This document shows, piece by piece, positions 1-7,755 of a stretch of DNA of 41,368 bases (position 1 is its first letter; every line of letters begins with the position of its first letter). The stretch is from UBA11889 sp046582115 (lineage in GTDB: Bacteria; Pseudomonadota; Gammaproteobacteria; Pseudomonadales; Azotimanducaceae). Under the pieces are notes generated by a model. That model ran no database searches and had not been told where the DNA came from. It was given only the letters and a program-made list of their open reading frames with translations. The DNA lies in NCBI GenBank assembly GCA_046582115.1, contig JAYGFA010000014.1, positions 1 to 41,368 of the forward strand, written 5' to 3'. Made by a program: the position numbers and the translations under genes.

Positions 1-2
1 TT

Positions 3-56
3 GGGGCGTTGCGCTATTTCTGGGTTGATACACGGCGAGCTAAGGAATTTGTATGA
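3..56 (+). CDS. 3' end of an upstream gene (partial, unidentified)
   Basis: Reading frame 3 is open from the first bases of the window and ends at a TGA at 54-56. That TGA overlaps the ATG at 53 of the next gene as ATGA, the usual form of translational coupling in this window. Only 17 codons are visible (ending RRAKEFV), too few to name a family. It could also be a chance open frame; the overlap geometry is the main support. Confidence 0.4.
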   Translation, partial: GALRYFWVDTRRAKEFV

Positions 57-448
57 GTGATGTCGGAAGCTGGGAGCCTGACGTACCGGCGCTTTCTGAT
101 GTGCACCGGATGATACTTGGAGTGGCGATAAAGTCCCTGGATCAACCGGATCTTGGCCTTTCTCTTGAGCAGCAGGATTCGATTCGTCAAGCAGTTCACT
201 CGTCGGCAGAGTCCTGGATGGATTTTGCTCAAGATCAATCGTCCTCGGTGGTCGTAAATTGGATTAGAGCATTGACGAGGGCAGAGATGGTTTTGTCAGG
301 ATTTGAACTCGGCGCTCGTTCTCCGGTAATAGCCTTGGTCCGGTTACTGAAACGACGCGGTGAATACCCGGATGAGTTAACGGGATGGGTTAAGGCGAAC
401 ACCGACAACCGGTTTCTACCGTACGGTAGTCTGTTGGATCGACTGTAG
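53..448 (+). CDS. Conserved hypothetical protein of 131 aa
   Basis: A complete ORF with ATG at 53 preceded by TAAGGA at 41-46, a good Shine-Dalgarno site six bases upstream. The product is soluble: no signal peptide or membrane segment is visible. Its C-terminal third has a patterned motif (ELGARSPVIALVRLLKRRG, then WVKANTDNRFLPYGSLLDRL) that looks like a conserved protein rather than random sequence. I do not recognise a named domain and assign no function. It lies 50 bp before hisB on the same strand and probably overlaps the preceding gene by 4 nt, so it may be co-transcribed with either. Confidence 0.75.
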   Translation: MSDVGSWEPDVPALSDVHRMILGVAIKSLDQPDLGLSLEQQDSIRQAVHSSAESWMDFAQDQSSSVVVNWIRALTRAEMVLSGFELGARSPVIALVRLLKRRGEYPDELTGWVKANTDNRFLPYGSLLDRL

Positions 449-498
449 CGGTAGAACCCCGGATAATTGGGATTTGAGAAAACGTAGGCGAAATAATC

Positions 499-1086
499 GT
501 GGCGCGTAAGGGCTCGGTCTCCCGTGACACACTGGAGACCAAGATTAGCGTCGTTCTGGACATCGATGGTTCCGGACGATCAAGACTTTCGGCGGGGCTA
601 CCGTTCTTTGAGCACATGCTTGATCAGGTCGCGCGTCATGGCCTGATTGACCTGGAAGTTCAGGCGACCGGAGACATAGAAGTCGACGCGCATCATACGG
701 TTGAAGATGTAGGAATCACGTTGGGTCAGGCGCTCGCTCAAGCGGTCGGTGATAAACAAGGCATTAACCGTTATGGATATTCCTATGTACCGCTCGACGA
801 AGCCCTTTCCCGCGTTGTTATCGATTTTTCGGGACGGCCTGGGTTGACCTTTAACGTTAAATTTGTTCGCCCGAGAGTGGGCGATTTTGAAGTCGATCTT
901 CTCCACGAATTCTTTCAAGGATTCGCAAATCATGCGCAAGCGACGATCCATGTCGACAGTATCAGAGGTGAAAATGCTCACCACCAAGCCGAAACGATTT
1001 TTAAGGCGTTCGGGCGGGCTCTGAGAATGGCATTAGCGATCGACCCGCGGGTAATAGGGACCCCGTCTACCAAGGGATCGCTTTGA
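499..1086 (+). CDS. hisB: Imidazoleglycerol-phosphate dehydratase
   Basis: Monofunctional HisB of 195 aa, which dehydrates imidazole glycerol phosphate to imidazole acetol phosphate in histidine biosynthesis; cytoplasmic and manganese-dependent. The two family metal-binding motifs are intact: HHTVEDVG (H65, H66) and ENAHHQAETIFKAFGRAL (H161, H162), plus the N-terminal FFEHMLDQVARHG. The length is that of the stand-alone enzyme, without the phosphatase domain of the enterobacterial fusion. The start is GTG at 499, which gives the family-typical N-terminus; the Shine-Dalgarno is weak. No other his gene is adjacent, whereas in many proteobacteria hisB is followed by hisHAF. Its last 54 bp overlap the convergent deacetylase gene. 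Confidence 0.96.
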   Translation: MARKGSVSRDTLETKISVVLDIDGSGRSRLSAGLPFFEHMLDQVARHGLIDLEVQATGDIEVDAHHTVEDVGITLGQALAQAVGDKQGINRYGYSYVPLDEALSRVVIDFSGRPGLTFNVKFVRPRVGDFEVDLLHEFFQGFANHAQATIHVDSIRGENAHHQAETIFKAFGRALRMALAIDPRVIGTPSTKGSL

Positions 1087-1929
1087 AGCGCGCTTGGGCA
1101 AACGAACAGCGATTGAGAATAGATTGAGAGTCGGGAAGGCCGGTTTGAACGCTGCAGCGTTGGTCACGGGATATTGCCATTTATTCCCAGTTAGGCTGCT
1201 TACTGATACGAGCGTCGTCCCTTTAAGACCAGGCAGTCTTTTTTCAAGAAATTGAAGTGTGACGTCGTGTGGGTGAGCGATGACGATGGCGTAGCCACGA
1301 ACATTCGCGATCGCGACCGCTCGCTCAAAAGCAGCATCGATGGCACGCACATCAAGATCGTGATCGAGAAAAACGTCTCGACGTACCGCGGGAACACCCC
1401 AATCCGTCGCGACGCTCATGACAACGGTTCGCGGCGTCGTGCGGTTGTCTAGAAAAAACAAGCCGCGCTCGCTGAGCACCGACATGAGCGCATTCATCGA
1501 AGGAAAGTCCTGGGTAAAACGGCTGCCCGTGTGATTGCTCACGCCCTTCACACCAGGGATCGACTTTAGCGCTGCTTTGACTTCTTTCTTGATATCGGCG
1601 GACGACATGGTCAGGGTGAGTGTATGGGCTGCCTTCGCGGATGGACCTTCGCTCTCTAACGGTTGGTGAAGAAGGACATCTTTCCCAATCGTTTGGGCGT
1701 GTTCGGCGAGTGCCACCGCCGCGGGCGTGAACGGAAGGATCGCAAAGCTGACAGCGCGTGGTAGTGCGAGTACGCGTTCTCCGGTCTCATGACTGTATCC
1801 AATGTCGTCGATCACGATTGCAAGCTGGCCAGCGTACGTAGACAGCTGAAGCAACAGAGCGAGCGATCCAAGGGCCAAAACTGCACCGTGATTGCTGCCG
1901 CTAGACGAAGTTAGAGAAAAACGTCTCAA
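1033..1929 (-). CDS. yibQ: Divergent polysaccharide deacetylase (YibQ/DUF610 family)
   Basis: 298-aa exported protein of the divergent polysaccharide deacetylase family. After a hydrophobic leader (residues about 15-33) the domain opens with LAIVIDDIGYS and contains the family hallmarks SNHTGSRFT, GLFFLDNRTT and AIVIAHPH. It follows gpmI and envC on the same strand, the gpmI-envC-yibQ order of Escherichia coli, which suggests an envelope or peptidoglycan-related role; the enzymatic reaction of the family is not firmly known. The start is uncertain: the frame upstream holds no ATG before a stop, and TTG at 1929 is the best candidate. The C-terminal extension runs antisense across the last 54 bp of hisB, so about 18 residues are encoded opposite a conserved gene. 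Confidence 0.88.
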   Translation of the reverse strand: MRRFSLTSSSGSNHGAVLALGSLALLLQLSTYAGQLAIVIDDIGYSHETGERVLALPRAVSFAILPFTPAAVALAEHAQTIGKDVLLHQPLESEGPSAKAAHTLTLTMSSADIKKEVKAALKSIPGVKGVSNHTGSRFTQDFPSMNALMSVLSERGLFFLDNRTTPRTVVMSVATDWGVPAVRRDVFLDHDLDVRAIDAAFERAVAIANVRGYAIVIAHPHDVTLQFLEKRLPGLKGTTLVSVSSLTGNKWQYPVTNAAAFKPAFPTLNLFSIAVRLPKRASKRSLGRRGPYYPRVDR

Positions 1930-1974
1930 AACGGCGTTGTACGAATTGAGAGTTGTGGGTTCAACTCGCTTTCA

Positions 1975-2003
1975 GTTATGTGATTGCGTGTGTCACCAGT
2001 CAA
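1975..2003 (-). promoter_or_regulatory. Possible sigma-70 promoter for the deacetylase gene
   Basis: On the minus strand TTGACT (2003-1998) is followed after exactly 17 nt by CATAAC (1980-1975). The -35 matches the consensus at five of six bases and the -10 at four of six. It lies in the 128-bp gap between envC and the deacetylase gene, about 45 bp before the proposed TTG start. It is a pattern match only; the gene may equally be read through from gpmI-envC. The same gap holds a run of T at about 2021-2029 on the plus strand with no clear hairpin. Confidence 0.3.
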
Positions 2004-2057
2004 ATGTCGTAATGTGACGATGTTTTTTTTTGGGCGAAGTCTCGACGGCCCATCATC

Positions 2058-3236
2058 TCATTGCTTCGCTAGCCAGACCAAGGGATTCGTTGGTTGGCCT
2101 TTGATACGGATTTCAAAGTAGAGTCCCTCTAACCTTTGACCTCCGCTCTGGCCCGCGGAACCCACGACCTCGCCACTTTCCACCCGATCGCCGTTTTGTT
2201 TGAAAAGTGAATCGCAGAATCCATACAGGGACATTTGTTCGTTTCCGTGGTCAATGATCGTAAGCAGTCCGAACCCACGTAGCCAATCGGAAAATACAAT
2301 TTGCCCGCGGCCGATTGCGGTTACCAATGAGCCCTCGGGTGCACTGAAATAGATTCCTTCCCAGGAAAGACGACCTCCTGCCCGAGGTTCACCGAAGCGA
2401 TACGTCAGTTTCCCTTGTATCGGCCAGCTGAGCTGACCTTTTGCGTTTGTGAAGGCGGCACCGTCTAAGCCTGAACCCCGTTTGGCCAATCTCTCCAACA
2501 ACTTTTCAATGCGAGTCCGGTCTTGCACGAGCTTGTCGCGAGCGAGTCCTTTGTCTTGGATCTCTTGAGATAGGTCTGCTATGAGTTCCTTGCGGGTCAT
2601 GCGCCGGGCTTGCAGCGTCGCCAAGCGTTGCGTAAGGCCTTCTTTATGGCGTTCGATCTCGATGCGATGGCTTTCCAGTTTAGTCGAAGTTCTAAACATT
2701 GATGCAAGCGTAGTTCGGTAATCTTGGAGTGCCTCTTTTCGGGCACGAGAAAAATAACCGTGGTACCGGATCATACGGTCGAAAGTGCCGGGGGTCTCTT
2801 GGGATAGCAGCAGTTTAACGAAATCCTGGCCTGACAATTTGTAGGCTTGACGCAGATGTGCGGCGATTTTCTCCGCTTGCAACTCTCGCCGGGCGATCAA
2901 CCGAGTATGGTCAAGCTGCAGCGCCTCGATCGAGGTTTCAGTGGTCACCAAATTGGCGGACGCCAGCTTTGTCGCATTGACGATGTCTGAGATTGATGCG
3001 TCTGCTTCACGCAGTTTCGTCTGAACGATATCTAGTCGCACGGCTGCATCACCTAGCCACTCTTGCAGTTGATTGAGTTCAGCGACCATGCGATTAAGGG
3101 CAATTCGGGAGGCGTCCGATTGATCGGATTGGGCCGCAGTGCCAATCGCTACCATGGCGAATGCAGTCGCCAGGGCACTGCGGCGGCCGAGGAGCTTTGC
3201 TGGTGCACGCCCGCTGAACTTATCGATGAGCGCCAC
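2058..3236 (-). CDS. envC: Murein hydrolase activator EnvC (LytM/M23-like)
   Basis: 392-aa periplasmic protein. Residues about 15-36 form a signal sequence, residues about 40-255 a long coiled coil, and the C-terminal 120 residues a LytM (M23-like) domain ending LYFEIRIKGQPTNPLVWL. The zinc ligands of active M23 peptidases are replaced (WEGIYFSAPEG, YGFCDSLF, YFEIR without HxH), as in EnvC, which does not cut peptidoglycan but activates the division amidases AmiA and AmiB. The coiled coil is the part that binds FtsEX in E. coli. GTG at 3236 starts the gene 17 bp inside gpmI, so the two are coupled. The leader has a twin arginine (GRRSALATAF), discussed in the findings. Confidence 0.93.
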   Translation of the reverse strand: MALIDKFSGRAPAKLLGRRSALATAFAMVAIGTAAQSDQSDASRIALNRMVAELNQLQEWLGDAAVRLDIVQTKLREADASISDIVNATKLASANLVTTETSIEALQLDHTRLIARRELQAEKIAAHLRQAYKLSGQDFVKLLLSQETPGTFDRMIRYHGYFSRARKEALQDYRTTLASMFRTSTKLESHRIEIERHKEGLTQRLATLQARRMTRKELIADLSQEIQDKGLARDKLVQDRTRIEKLLERLAKRGSGLDGAAFTNAKGQLSWPIQGKLTYRFGEPRAGGRLSWEGIYFSAPEGSLVTAIGRGQIVFSDWLRGFGLLTIIDHGNEQMSLYGFCDSLFKQNGDRVESGEVVGSAGQSGGQRLEGLYFEIRIKGQPTNPLVWLAKQ

Positions 3237-4782
3237 TGTCTGAGTCGCGCGTTTCCATTAGCAAAGAACGTCCGGTCATTTCGCCGGGTACATCCATTTG
3301 CATAAGAGCTAACAAAGTTGGGGCGATATCCGCCAGCGTTCCATTGCTGGCTAAATGGATAGCGTTTGTTCCGATGTAAACGAGCGGCACGAGTTCCGAG
3401 GTATGAGCGGTATGCTTTTGGTGCGTCGTGACGTCGAGCATCCGTTCAACGTTGCCATGATCTGCCGTAATGAGACACTCCGACCCGGATTGTTCAATAG
3501 CCTGTTTGACGCGCCCGATGCATTCATCAATGGTTTCCACGGCCCGCTTTGCAGCCGTGAAATCGCCTGTATGACCGACCATATCGCCGTTGGCAAAATT
3601 GCAGACGATAAAGTCAAACGCGTCTTCCTTGATTACGCGAACTAGATTATCGGTGATTTCGTGGGCACTCATCTGCGGCTCTAAGTCATAGGTCGCGACT
3701 TTTGGGGACGCCACTAGGATACGGTCTTCGCCTGGGTATGGTTGTTCCTGCCCGCCGGAAAAAAAGTATGTCACGTGCGCGTACTTCTCGGTTTCAGCAA
3801 GACGTAATTGCGTCTTGCCACGTCTGGAAAGGTGTTCGCCGATCGAATTAACAACGGGTTTCGGTCCGAAAGCGTATCGAACGGATTGATCGTCGACCTG
3901 GGTGCCCAAATCCTTTGAATACCGTGTCATCGTCACAAAATGCTTCAGTTTAGGGCAGGCGTTTCGCGGAAAATGGGGAAAACGCGCGTCGACGAAAGCC
4001 CGGGATAGCTGGCGCGCGCGATCTGCTCGGAAGTTCATAAAAAGAACTACGTCGTTTGCTTTGATCGGGCTCTGATCTCCTATCAGCGTCGGGTGCACGA
4101 ACTCGTCAGTTTCGCCCCTGCCGTACGCGGCGTTGAGGGCTTGAATAGGGTCTTCTGCGCTATGAGGGGAGACTCCTTCCGTGAGCATCCGGTATACGGC
4201 CTCGGTGCGGTCCCATCGCTGGTCACGGTCCATTGCAAAATAGCGTCCGCAGACTGAACCGATCACGCCAACGCCGTCTTCTGCGAGCATCTTGCTGAAT
4301 CGGCGCAGCGAGGGCTCTGCGCTTTGGGGCGGTGTATCGCGGCCGTCCAGGAAAGCGTGAACGATGACTTCAACCCTCCCCAAACGAGCCATTCTGATGA
4401 TTTCGGCAAAGTGATTTTCGTGACTGTGGACGCCGCCCGGTGAAAGGAGCCCCATTACGTGTAATTTTTGGCCGGACGCCACCGCGAAGATATCTTCGAA
4501 CACCGGATTTTGTTTAAACGAATTGTCTTCAATCGCCTGATCAATTCGGGTCAGTTCTTGAAAAATGGTCCTACCTGCACCAAGGGTCATGTGCCCTACT
4601 TCAGAATTACCCATTTGATCGGCCGGTAGGCCGACATCAATGCCGGATCCGGACACTAGGGTACGAGGGGCAGTTGCCCAAAGCTTGTCCCAATGCGGCG
4701 TGCTCGCGTGATGAATCGCATTATGATCCGGGGTCTCGCTGTATCCCCAGCCGTCAAGGACAATGAGAACCGAGGTCGCCAT
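3220..4782 (-). CDS. gpmI: 2,3-bisphosphoglycerate-independent phosphoglycerate mutase
   Basis: 520-aa cytoplasmic glycolytic enzyme interconverting 3- and 2-phosphoglycerate through a phosphoserine. The N-terminus VLIVLDGWGYSE carries the first metal ligand (D10), and DQMGNSEVGHMTLGAGR contains the catalytic serine (S60). The phosphatase-domain metal motif appears as LITADHGNVERM, with HTAHT following. The length is normal for the family. ATG at 4782 is the start; no strong Shine-Dalgarno is visible. It is divergent from the rhodanese-secB pair and is the first gene of the gpmI-envC-yibQ group, an arrangement shared with enterobacteria. Confidence 0.97.
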   Translation of the reverse strand: MATSVLIVLDGWGYSETPDHNAIHHASTPHWDKLWATAPRTLVSGSGIDVGLPADQMGNSEVGHMTLGAGRTIFQELTRIDQAIEDNSFKQNPVFEDIFAVASGQKLHVMGLLSPGGVHSHENHFAEIIRMARLGRVEVIVHAFLDGRDTPPQSAEPSLRRFSKMLAEDGVGVIGSVCGRYFAMDRDQRWDRTEAVYRMLTEGVSPHSAEDPIQALNAAYGRGETDEFVHPTLIGDQSPIKANDVVLFMNFRADRARQLSRAFVDARFPHFPRNACPKLKHFVTMTRYSKDLGTQVDDQSVRYAFGPKPVVNSIGEHLSRRGKTQLRLAETEKYAHVTYFFSGGQEQPYPGEDRILVASPKVATYDLEPQMSAHEITDNLVRVIKEDAFDFIVCNFANGDMVGHTGDFTAAKRAVETIDECIGRVKQAIEQSGSECLITADHGNVERMLDVTTHQKHTAHTSELVPLVYIGTNAIHLASNGTLADIAPTLLALMQMDVPGEMTGRSLLMETRDSDSGAHR

Positions 4783-4843
4783 GTTGGTGAAAAGCCATGG
4801 TCGCGGGACTGGACGAGTCTAACAAGATTAGTTGATGCTGGCC

Positions 4844-4849
4844 TATAAT
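4844..4849 (+). promoter_or_regulatory. Possible -10 element for rhodanese-secB
   Basis: A perfect TATAAT stands at 4844-4849 in the 144-bp divergent region between gpmI and the rhodanese gene, about 77 bp before the rhodanese ATG at 4927. No convincing -35 hexamer lies 16-18 bp upstream, so only the -10 is supported. Confidence 0.35.
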
Positions 4850-4926
4850 CCATGCGTCCTCAAAGAAGGCGACTCCGGCTGGTGGATGTGTCGCCGGTAC
4901 CGAGAGGCGGCGTTGGAAGGTTACGC

Positions 4927-5343
4927 ATGGATCAGTTGCTTGAATTTATCACCAATCATCCCTGGCTCGTTGGGGCGTTTTTGCTTTTGTTGATTCTCTC
5001 CATTCGTAATGAACTGTCGAGGGGCGGGCGCGCGGTCAATGCACAAGAATTGGTCAATATGGTTAATCGCGAGGGGGCAGTGGTGATTGACGTGCGCGAT
5101 TCGACGGAATTCAGAACAGGGCATGTCGTTGGTGCACTGAATATCCCCCACACGGCCATTGCTGAACGCCTCTCGGAGCTGCAGCGATATAAAGATAAGC
5201 CGTTGGTCGTGATGTGCAAAATGGGTCAGCACGCGGGATCCGTGGGTGTCCACTTGCGCAAAGCCGGGTTTATTAACGTCACCAAACTTCGTGGGGGTGT
5301 TTCAGAATGGCGGAGTCAAAATCTCCCTTTGGTCAAGAGCTGA
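4927..5343 (+). CDS. Membrane-anchored rhodanese-like protein (YibN type)
   Basis: 138 aa when started at ATG 4927, which has GGAAGG 8 bp upstream; an in-frame extension back to 4852 adds basic residues of no evident meaning and has no ribosome site. One N-terminal transmembrane segment (about residues 13-24, LVGAFLLLLILS) precedes a single rhodanese domain (VIDVRDSTEFRTGHVVGA) with a cysteine in the active-site loop (VVMCKMGQHAG). The topology and position, divergent from gpmI and upstream of secB, match E. coli YibN. Rhodanese domains carry sulfur as a cysteine persulfide; the physiological partner here is unknown. The grxC gene usually found between yibN and secB is absent. Confidence 0.9.
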   Translation: MDQLLEFITNHPWLVGAFLLLLILSIRNELSRGGRAVNAQELVNMVNREGAVVIDVRDSTEFRTGHVVGALNIPHTAIAERLSELQRYKDKPLVVMCKMGQHAGSVGVHLRKAGFINVTKLRGGVSEWRSQNLPLVKS

Positions 5344-5350
5344 ATGCATC

Positions 5351-5812
5351 GTGGCTGAAGAAACCATCAACGTACAAATCGCGATTGAACGTATTTATCT
5401 GCGCGATCTCTCATTTGAGTCGCCCCGCGCCCCAGGCGTGTTTCGTGAAGCGTGGCAGCCCGAAGTACAAGTCGACATTAATACGCGGACCAGCAAGCTT
5501 GACGAAAGTCGGTACGAGGTGGTGTTAAAGGTAACGTTGAATGCCAAGTTGGATGGAAATTCGGCCGCTATTATTGAACTTGAGCAGGCTGGAATTTTTC
5601 GGGTTGAGGGCGGGAAAGGCGAAGCCATTGAGCCCGTCTTGGCCGTGGCGTGTCCCAAGATGTTGTTCCCTTATGTTCGCGAGACGATTGACGGAATGAT
5701 GACTCGTGGGACCATGCCTCCGTTCATGCTAGCGCCGGTGAATTTTGATGCGCTTTTTGCACAAGCCCTCCAGCAACAGCAGTCCGCCGAGTCCGAAGAA
5801 ACACTCAACTAG
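5351..5812 (+). CDS. secB: Protein-export chaperone SecB
   Basis: 153-aa cytosolic chaperone that binds unfolded preproteins as a tetramer and passes them to SecA. Family features are the N-terminal region QIAIERIYLRDLSFESP, the central EVVLKVTLNAKL strand region, QAGIFRVEG, CPKMLFPYVRETI and the end GTMPPFMLAPVNFDALF. The start is GTG at 5351, giving the usual VAEE N-terminus only 7 bp after the rhodanese stop; in-frame codons further upstream would encode an unrelated extension inside the rhodanese gene. It is probably co-transcribed with the rhodanese gene. Confidence 0.96.
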   Translation: MAEETINVQIAIERIYLRDLSFESPRAPGVFREAWQPEVQVDINTRTSKLDESRYEVVLKVTLNAKLDGNSAAIIELEQAGIFRVEGGKGEAIEPVLAVACPKMLFPYVRETIDGMMTRGTMPPFMLAPVNFDALFAQALQQQQSAESEETLN

Positions 5813-5825
5813 GAAAATGTCCCTC

Positions 5826-5846
5826 AGACCAGGAAAGCCCTGGTTT
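5826..5846. terminator. Possible terminator between secB and trmL
   Basis: In the 49-bp convergent gap ACCAGG (5828-5833) pairs with CCTGGT (5839-5844) around a 5-nt loop, with an A-T and a G-T pair extending the stem. Only three T follow on the plus strand and no T run follows on the minus strand, so it would be a weak terminator at best. Confidence 0.35.
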
Positions 5847-5861
5847 GTATCGGGGGTGACT

Positions 5862-6323
5862 TCATTTCCCGCCGCTAAAACCCAACTGTCGCCACGCTTC
5901 GAAGAGCCCAATCGCTACCGCGTTGGCGAGATTTAGACTCCGTGAATTCTCTTGCATCGGGATGCGAACGGCGCGGATTCCAAGGCGTTGAATGATGGCG
6001 TCGGGAAGGCCGCGGGTTTCGGGCCCAAACATCAGACTGTCGCCTTTCCTGTAACGTACTTGGTCGTATAGTTGGATGCCCCGCGTTGAAAATCCGAAAA
6101 GACGTGTTTCGTCGGTTGTATTAAGGAATTCCTCGAAATTTTTACAGAGTACTACCTCGGCCCATTGGTGGTAGTCAAGGCCGGCACGTTTTAACCGGCT
6201 GTCGCTGAATTCAAACCCAAACGGTTCGATAAGCGTCAGGGTGGCACCCGAATTGGCAGCAAGTCGTATGATGTTGCCCGTGTTGGAGGGAATCTCTGGT
6301 TCAAACAGGACGACGTTGAGCAT
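5862..6323 (-). CDS. trmL: tRNA (cytidine(34)/uridine(34)-2'-O)-methyltransferase
   Basis: 153-aa SPOUT-family enzyme that 2'-O-methylates the wobble base of some leucine tRNAs using S-adenosylmethionine. The whole protein is the minimal SPOUT domain, as is usual for TrmL: EPEIPSNTGNIIRLAANSG near the N-terminus, LMFGPETRGLP in the centre and IPMQENSRSLNLANAVAIG in the knot that binds the cofactor. ATG at 6323 is the natural start. It is convergent with secB and separated from ntrC by 34 bp; it may be read through from ntrBC. Confidence 0.96.
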   Translation of the reverse strand: MLNVVLFEPEIPSNTGNIIRLAANSGATLTLIEPFGFEFSDSRLKRAGLDYHQWAEVVLCKNFEEFLNTTDETRLFGFSTRGIQLYDQVRYRKGDSLMFGPETRGLPDAIIQRLGIRAVRIPMQENSRSLNLANAVAIGLFEAWRQLGFSGGK

Positions 6324-6357
6324 TGGATCATTTCTGCCTGTAGGGGAATTGGCCGAT

Positions 6358-7755
6358 CTAAGTTTCTCCGCCTAACTCCGACAGTTTACGAGTCAGTGTG
6401 TTTCGTCCCCATCCAAGTAGTCTCGCGGCTTCTCGTTTGCGCCCGCTTGTATGTGCCAGTGCTGTTTCAATGAGAACGCGCTCGAAAGAAGGAATCGCCG
6501 TGTCCAAAACGGCTTCGGTCCCGGCGTTCAGTTTTTCCTCCACCCACGCTTGGAACGCTACCTCCCACTCAAGTTTGGGGGCTTCTTTGTCGAGGTCTTT
6601 CAATTCTGGGGGTAGATCGGCAAGCAATATTTCCCGTGCGGGCGCCATCACGGTAAGCCAGCGGCAGGTGTTTTCAAGCTGGCGGACGTTGCCTGGCCAG
6701 TCCAACGCTTCCAAGAACGTGATGACTTCTGCGCTGAGCGCTTTTGGTTCAACGCCGAGTTCCTGTGCCGTGCTAACCAGAAAATGGCTAGCGAGTACGG
6801 CGATATCGGGTTTGCGGTCGCGTAGAGGTGGAACGTGTATACGAATCACGTTAATGCGATGGTAGAGGTCGTCGCGAAATTGGCCGTCTCGCACGAGAGA
6901 CTCCAGATTTCGATGTGTTGCTGTAATGATGCGCACGTCAACGCTGATATTGTGGCGTCCGCCAACGCGGTAAAAACTGCCTTCTGCGAGTACGCGCAGT
7001 AAGCGAGTTTGCGCGGACATTGGCATATCTCCGATTTCATCGAGAAAAAGACTACCTCCATTGGCTTGCTCAAAACGACCGGCGCGCTGTTCCGTGGCAC
7101 CAGTGAATGCTCCGCGTTCGTGTCCGAATAATTCCGATTCGATGAGCTCACTCGGTATCGCGGCCATATTGAGGGCGATCAATGGCCCGGTCGCTCGAGG
7201 ACTGTGATCGTGGAGAGCTTGGGCAACGAGCTCTTTGCCGCTGCCACTTTCGCCCGTGATCAAGACCGTTGCGTTGGATTGAGTGAGGCGTCCGATTGCT
7301 CGGAATACTTCTTGCATCGCAGGTGCTCGTCCCACAATACCGTTGGTATCAGATTCCGCGCTCAACCCATTGGGATCTTCTCCTGGGCGTGTTTGGTTTG
7401 CCGCACGCTGGACGGTGGCAACGATGTCATCGATGTCAAAAGGCTTAGCGACGTATTCGAACGCTCCCGCCTCAAAGGACGCGACGGTTGTCTCGAGATC
7501 TGAATGCGCCGTCATGATAACGATGGGTAAATGTTCAAACCGGGCGTTTACCTCCGACAGCACATGGAAACCATCGACTCCGGGCATGCGAATGTCGGAG
7601 ACGATAACGTTGGGTTGGGTGTGTTTGAGCGCTTCGAGTAGCAGCTCGCCGTTTGCGAAATCCCGAGTAGCGAATCCGGCCTTTTCAAATGCGCGATTGA
7701 GCACCCAACGGATACTATCGTCGTCATCGACGATCCAAATGATTAGATTAGCCAT
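6358..7755 (-). CDS. ntrC: Nitrogen regulation response regulator NtrC (NR-I)
   Basis: 465-aa sigma-54 activator. Starting at ATG 7755 puts the phosphorylation site at D54 exactly as in E. coli NtrC, and gives an 8-nt overlap (ATGGCTAA) with ntrB; a longer frame from TTG 7770 is less likely. Domains: receiver (residues 1-120, D10-D12, D54, K104 region), AAA+ domain with Walker A GESGSGKE, the sigma-54 contact loop GAFTGA and FLDEIGDM, then a Fis-type DNA-binding helix-turn-helix at the C-terminus (SGRKREAARLLGWGRNTLTRKL). It should activate nitrogen-limitation genes when phosphorylated by NtrB. Candidate NtrC sites lie upstream of ntrB, suggesting autoregulation. Confidence 0.96.
   Translation of the reverse strand: MANLIIWIVDDDDSIRWVLNRAFEKAGFATRDFANGELLLEALKHTQPNVIVSDIRMPGVDGFHVLSEVNARFEHLPIVIMTAHSDLETTVASFEAGAFEYVAKPFDIDDIVATVQRAANQTRPGEDPNGLSAESDTNGIVGRAPAMQEVFRAIGRLTQSNATVLITGESGSGKELVAQALHDHSPRATGPLIALNMAAIPSELIESELFGHERGAFTGATEQRAGRFEQANGGSLFLDEIGDMPMSAQTRLLRVLAEGSFYRVGGRHNISVDVRIITATHRNLESLVRDGQFRDDLYHRINVIRIHVPPLRDRKPDIAVLASHFLVSTAQELGVEPKALSAEVITFLEALDWPGNVRQLENTCRWLTVMAPAREILLADLPPELKDLDKEAPKLEWEVAFQAWVEEKLNAGTEAVLDTAIPSFERVLIETALAHTSGRKREAARLLGWGRNTLTRKLSELGGET

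Noticed and set aside
598..987. 129-codon ORF antisense to hisB
   Set aside because: Opposite a conserved enzyme gene, with no domain and no ribosome site.
4852..4926. N-terminal extension of the rhodanese gene from ATG 4852
   Set aside because: The ATG directly follows the TATAAT, has no ribosome site, and the extension is Arg/Pro-rich and unlike the family; ATG 4927 has GGAAGG.
6398..6865. 155-codon ORF on the plus strand
   Set aside because: It lies wholly opposite ntrC and its serine-rich product has no domain; a shadow of the coding strand.
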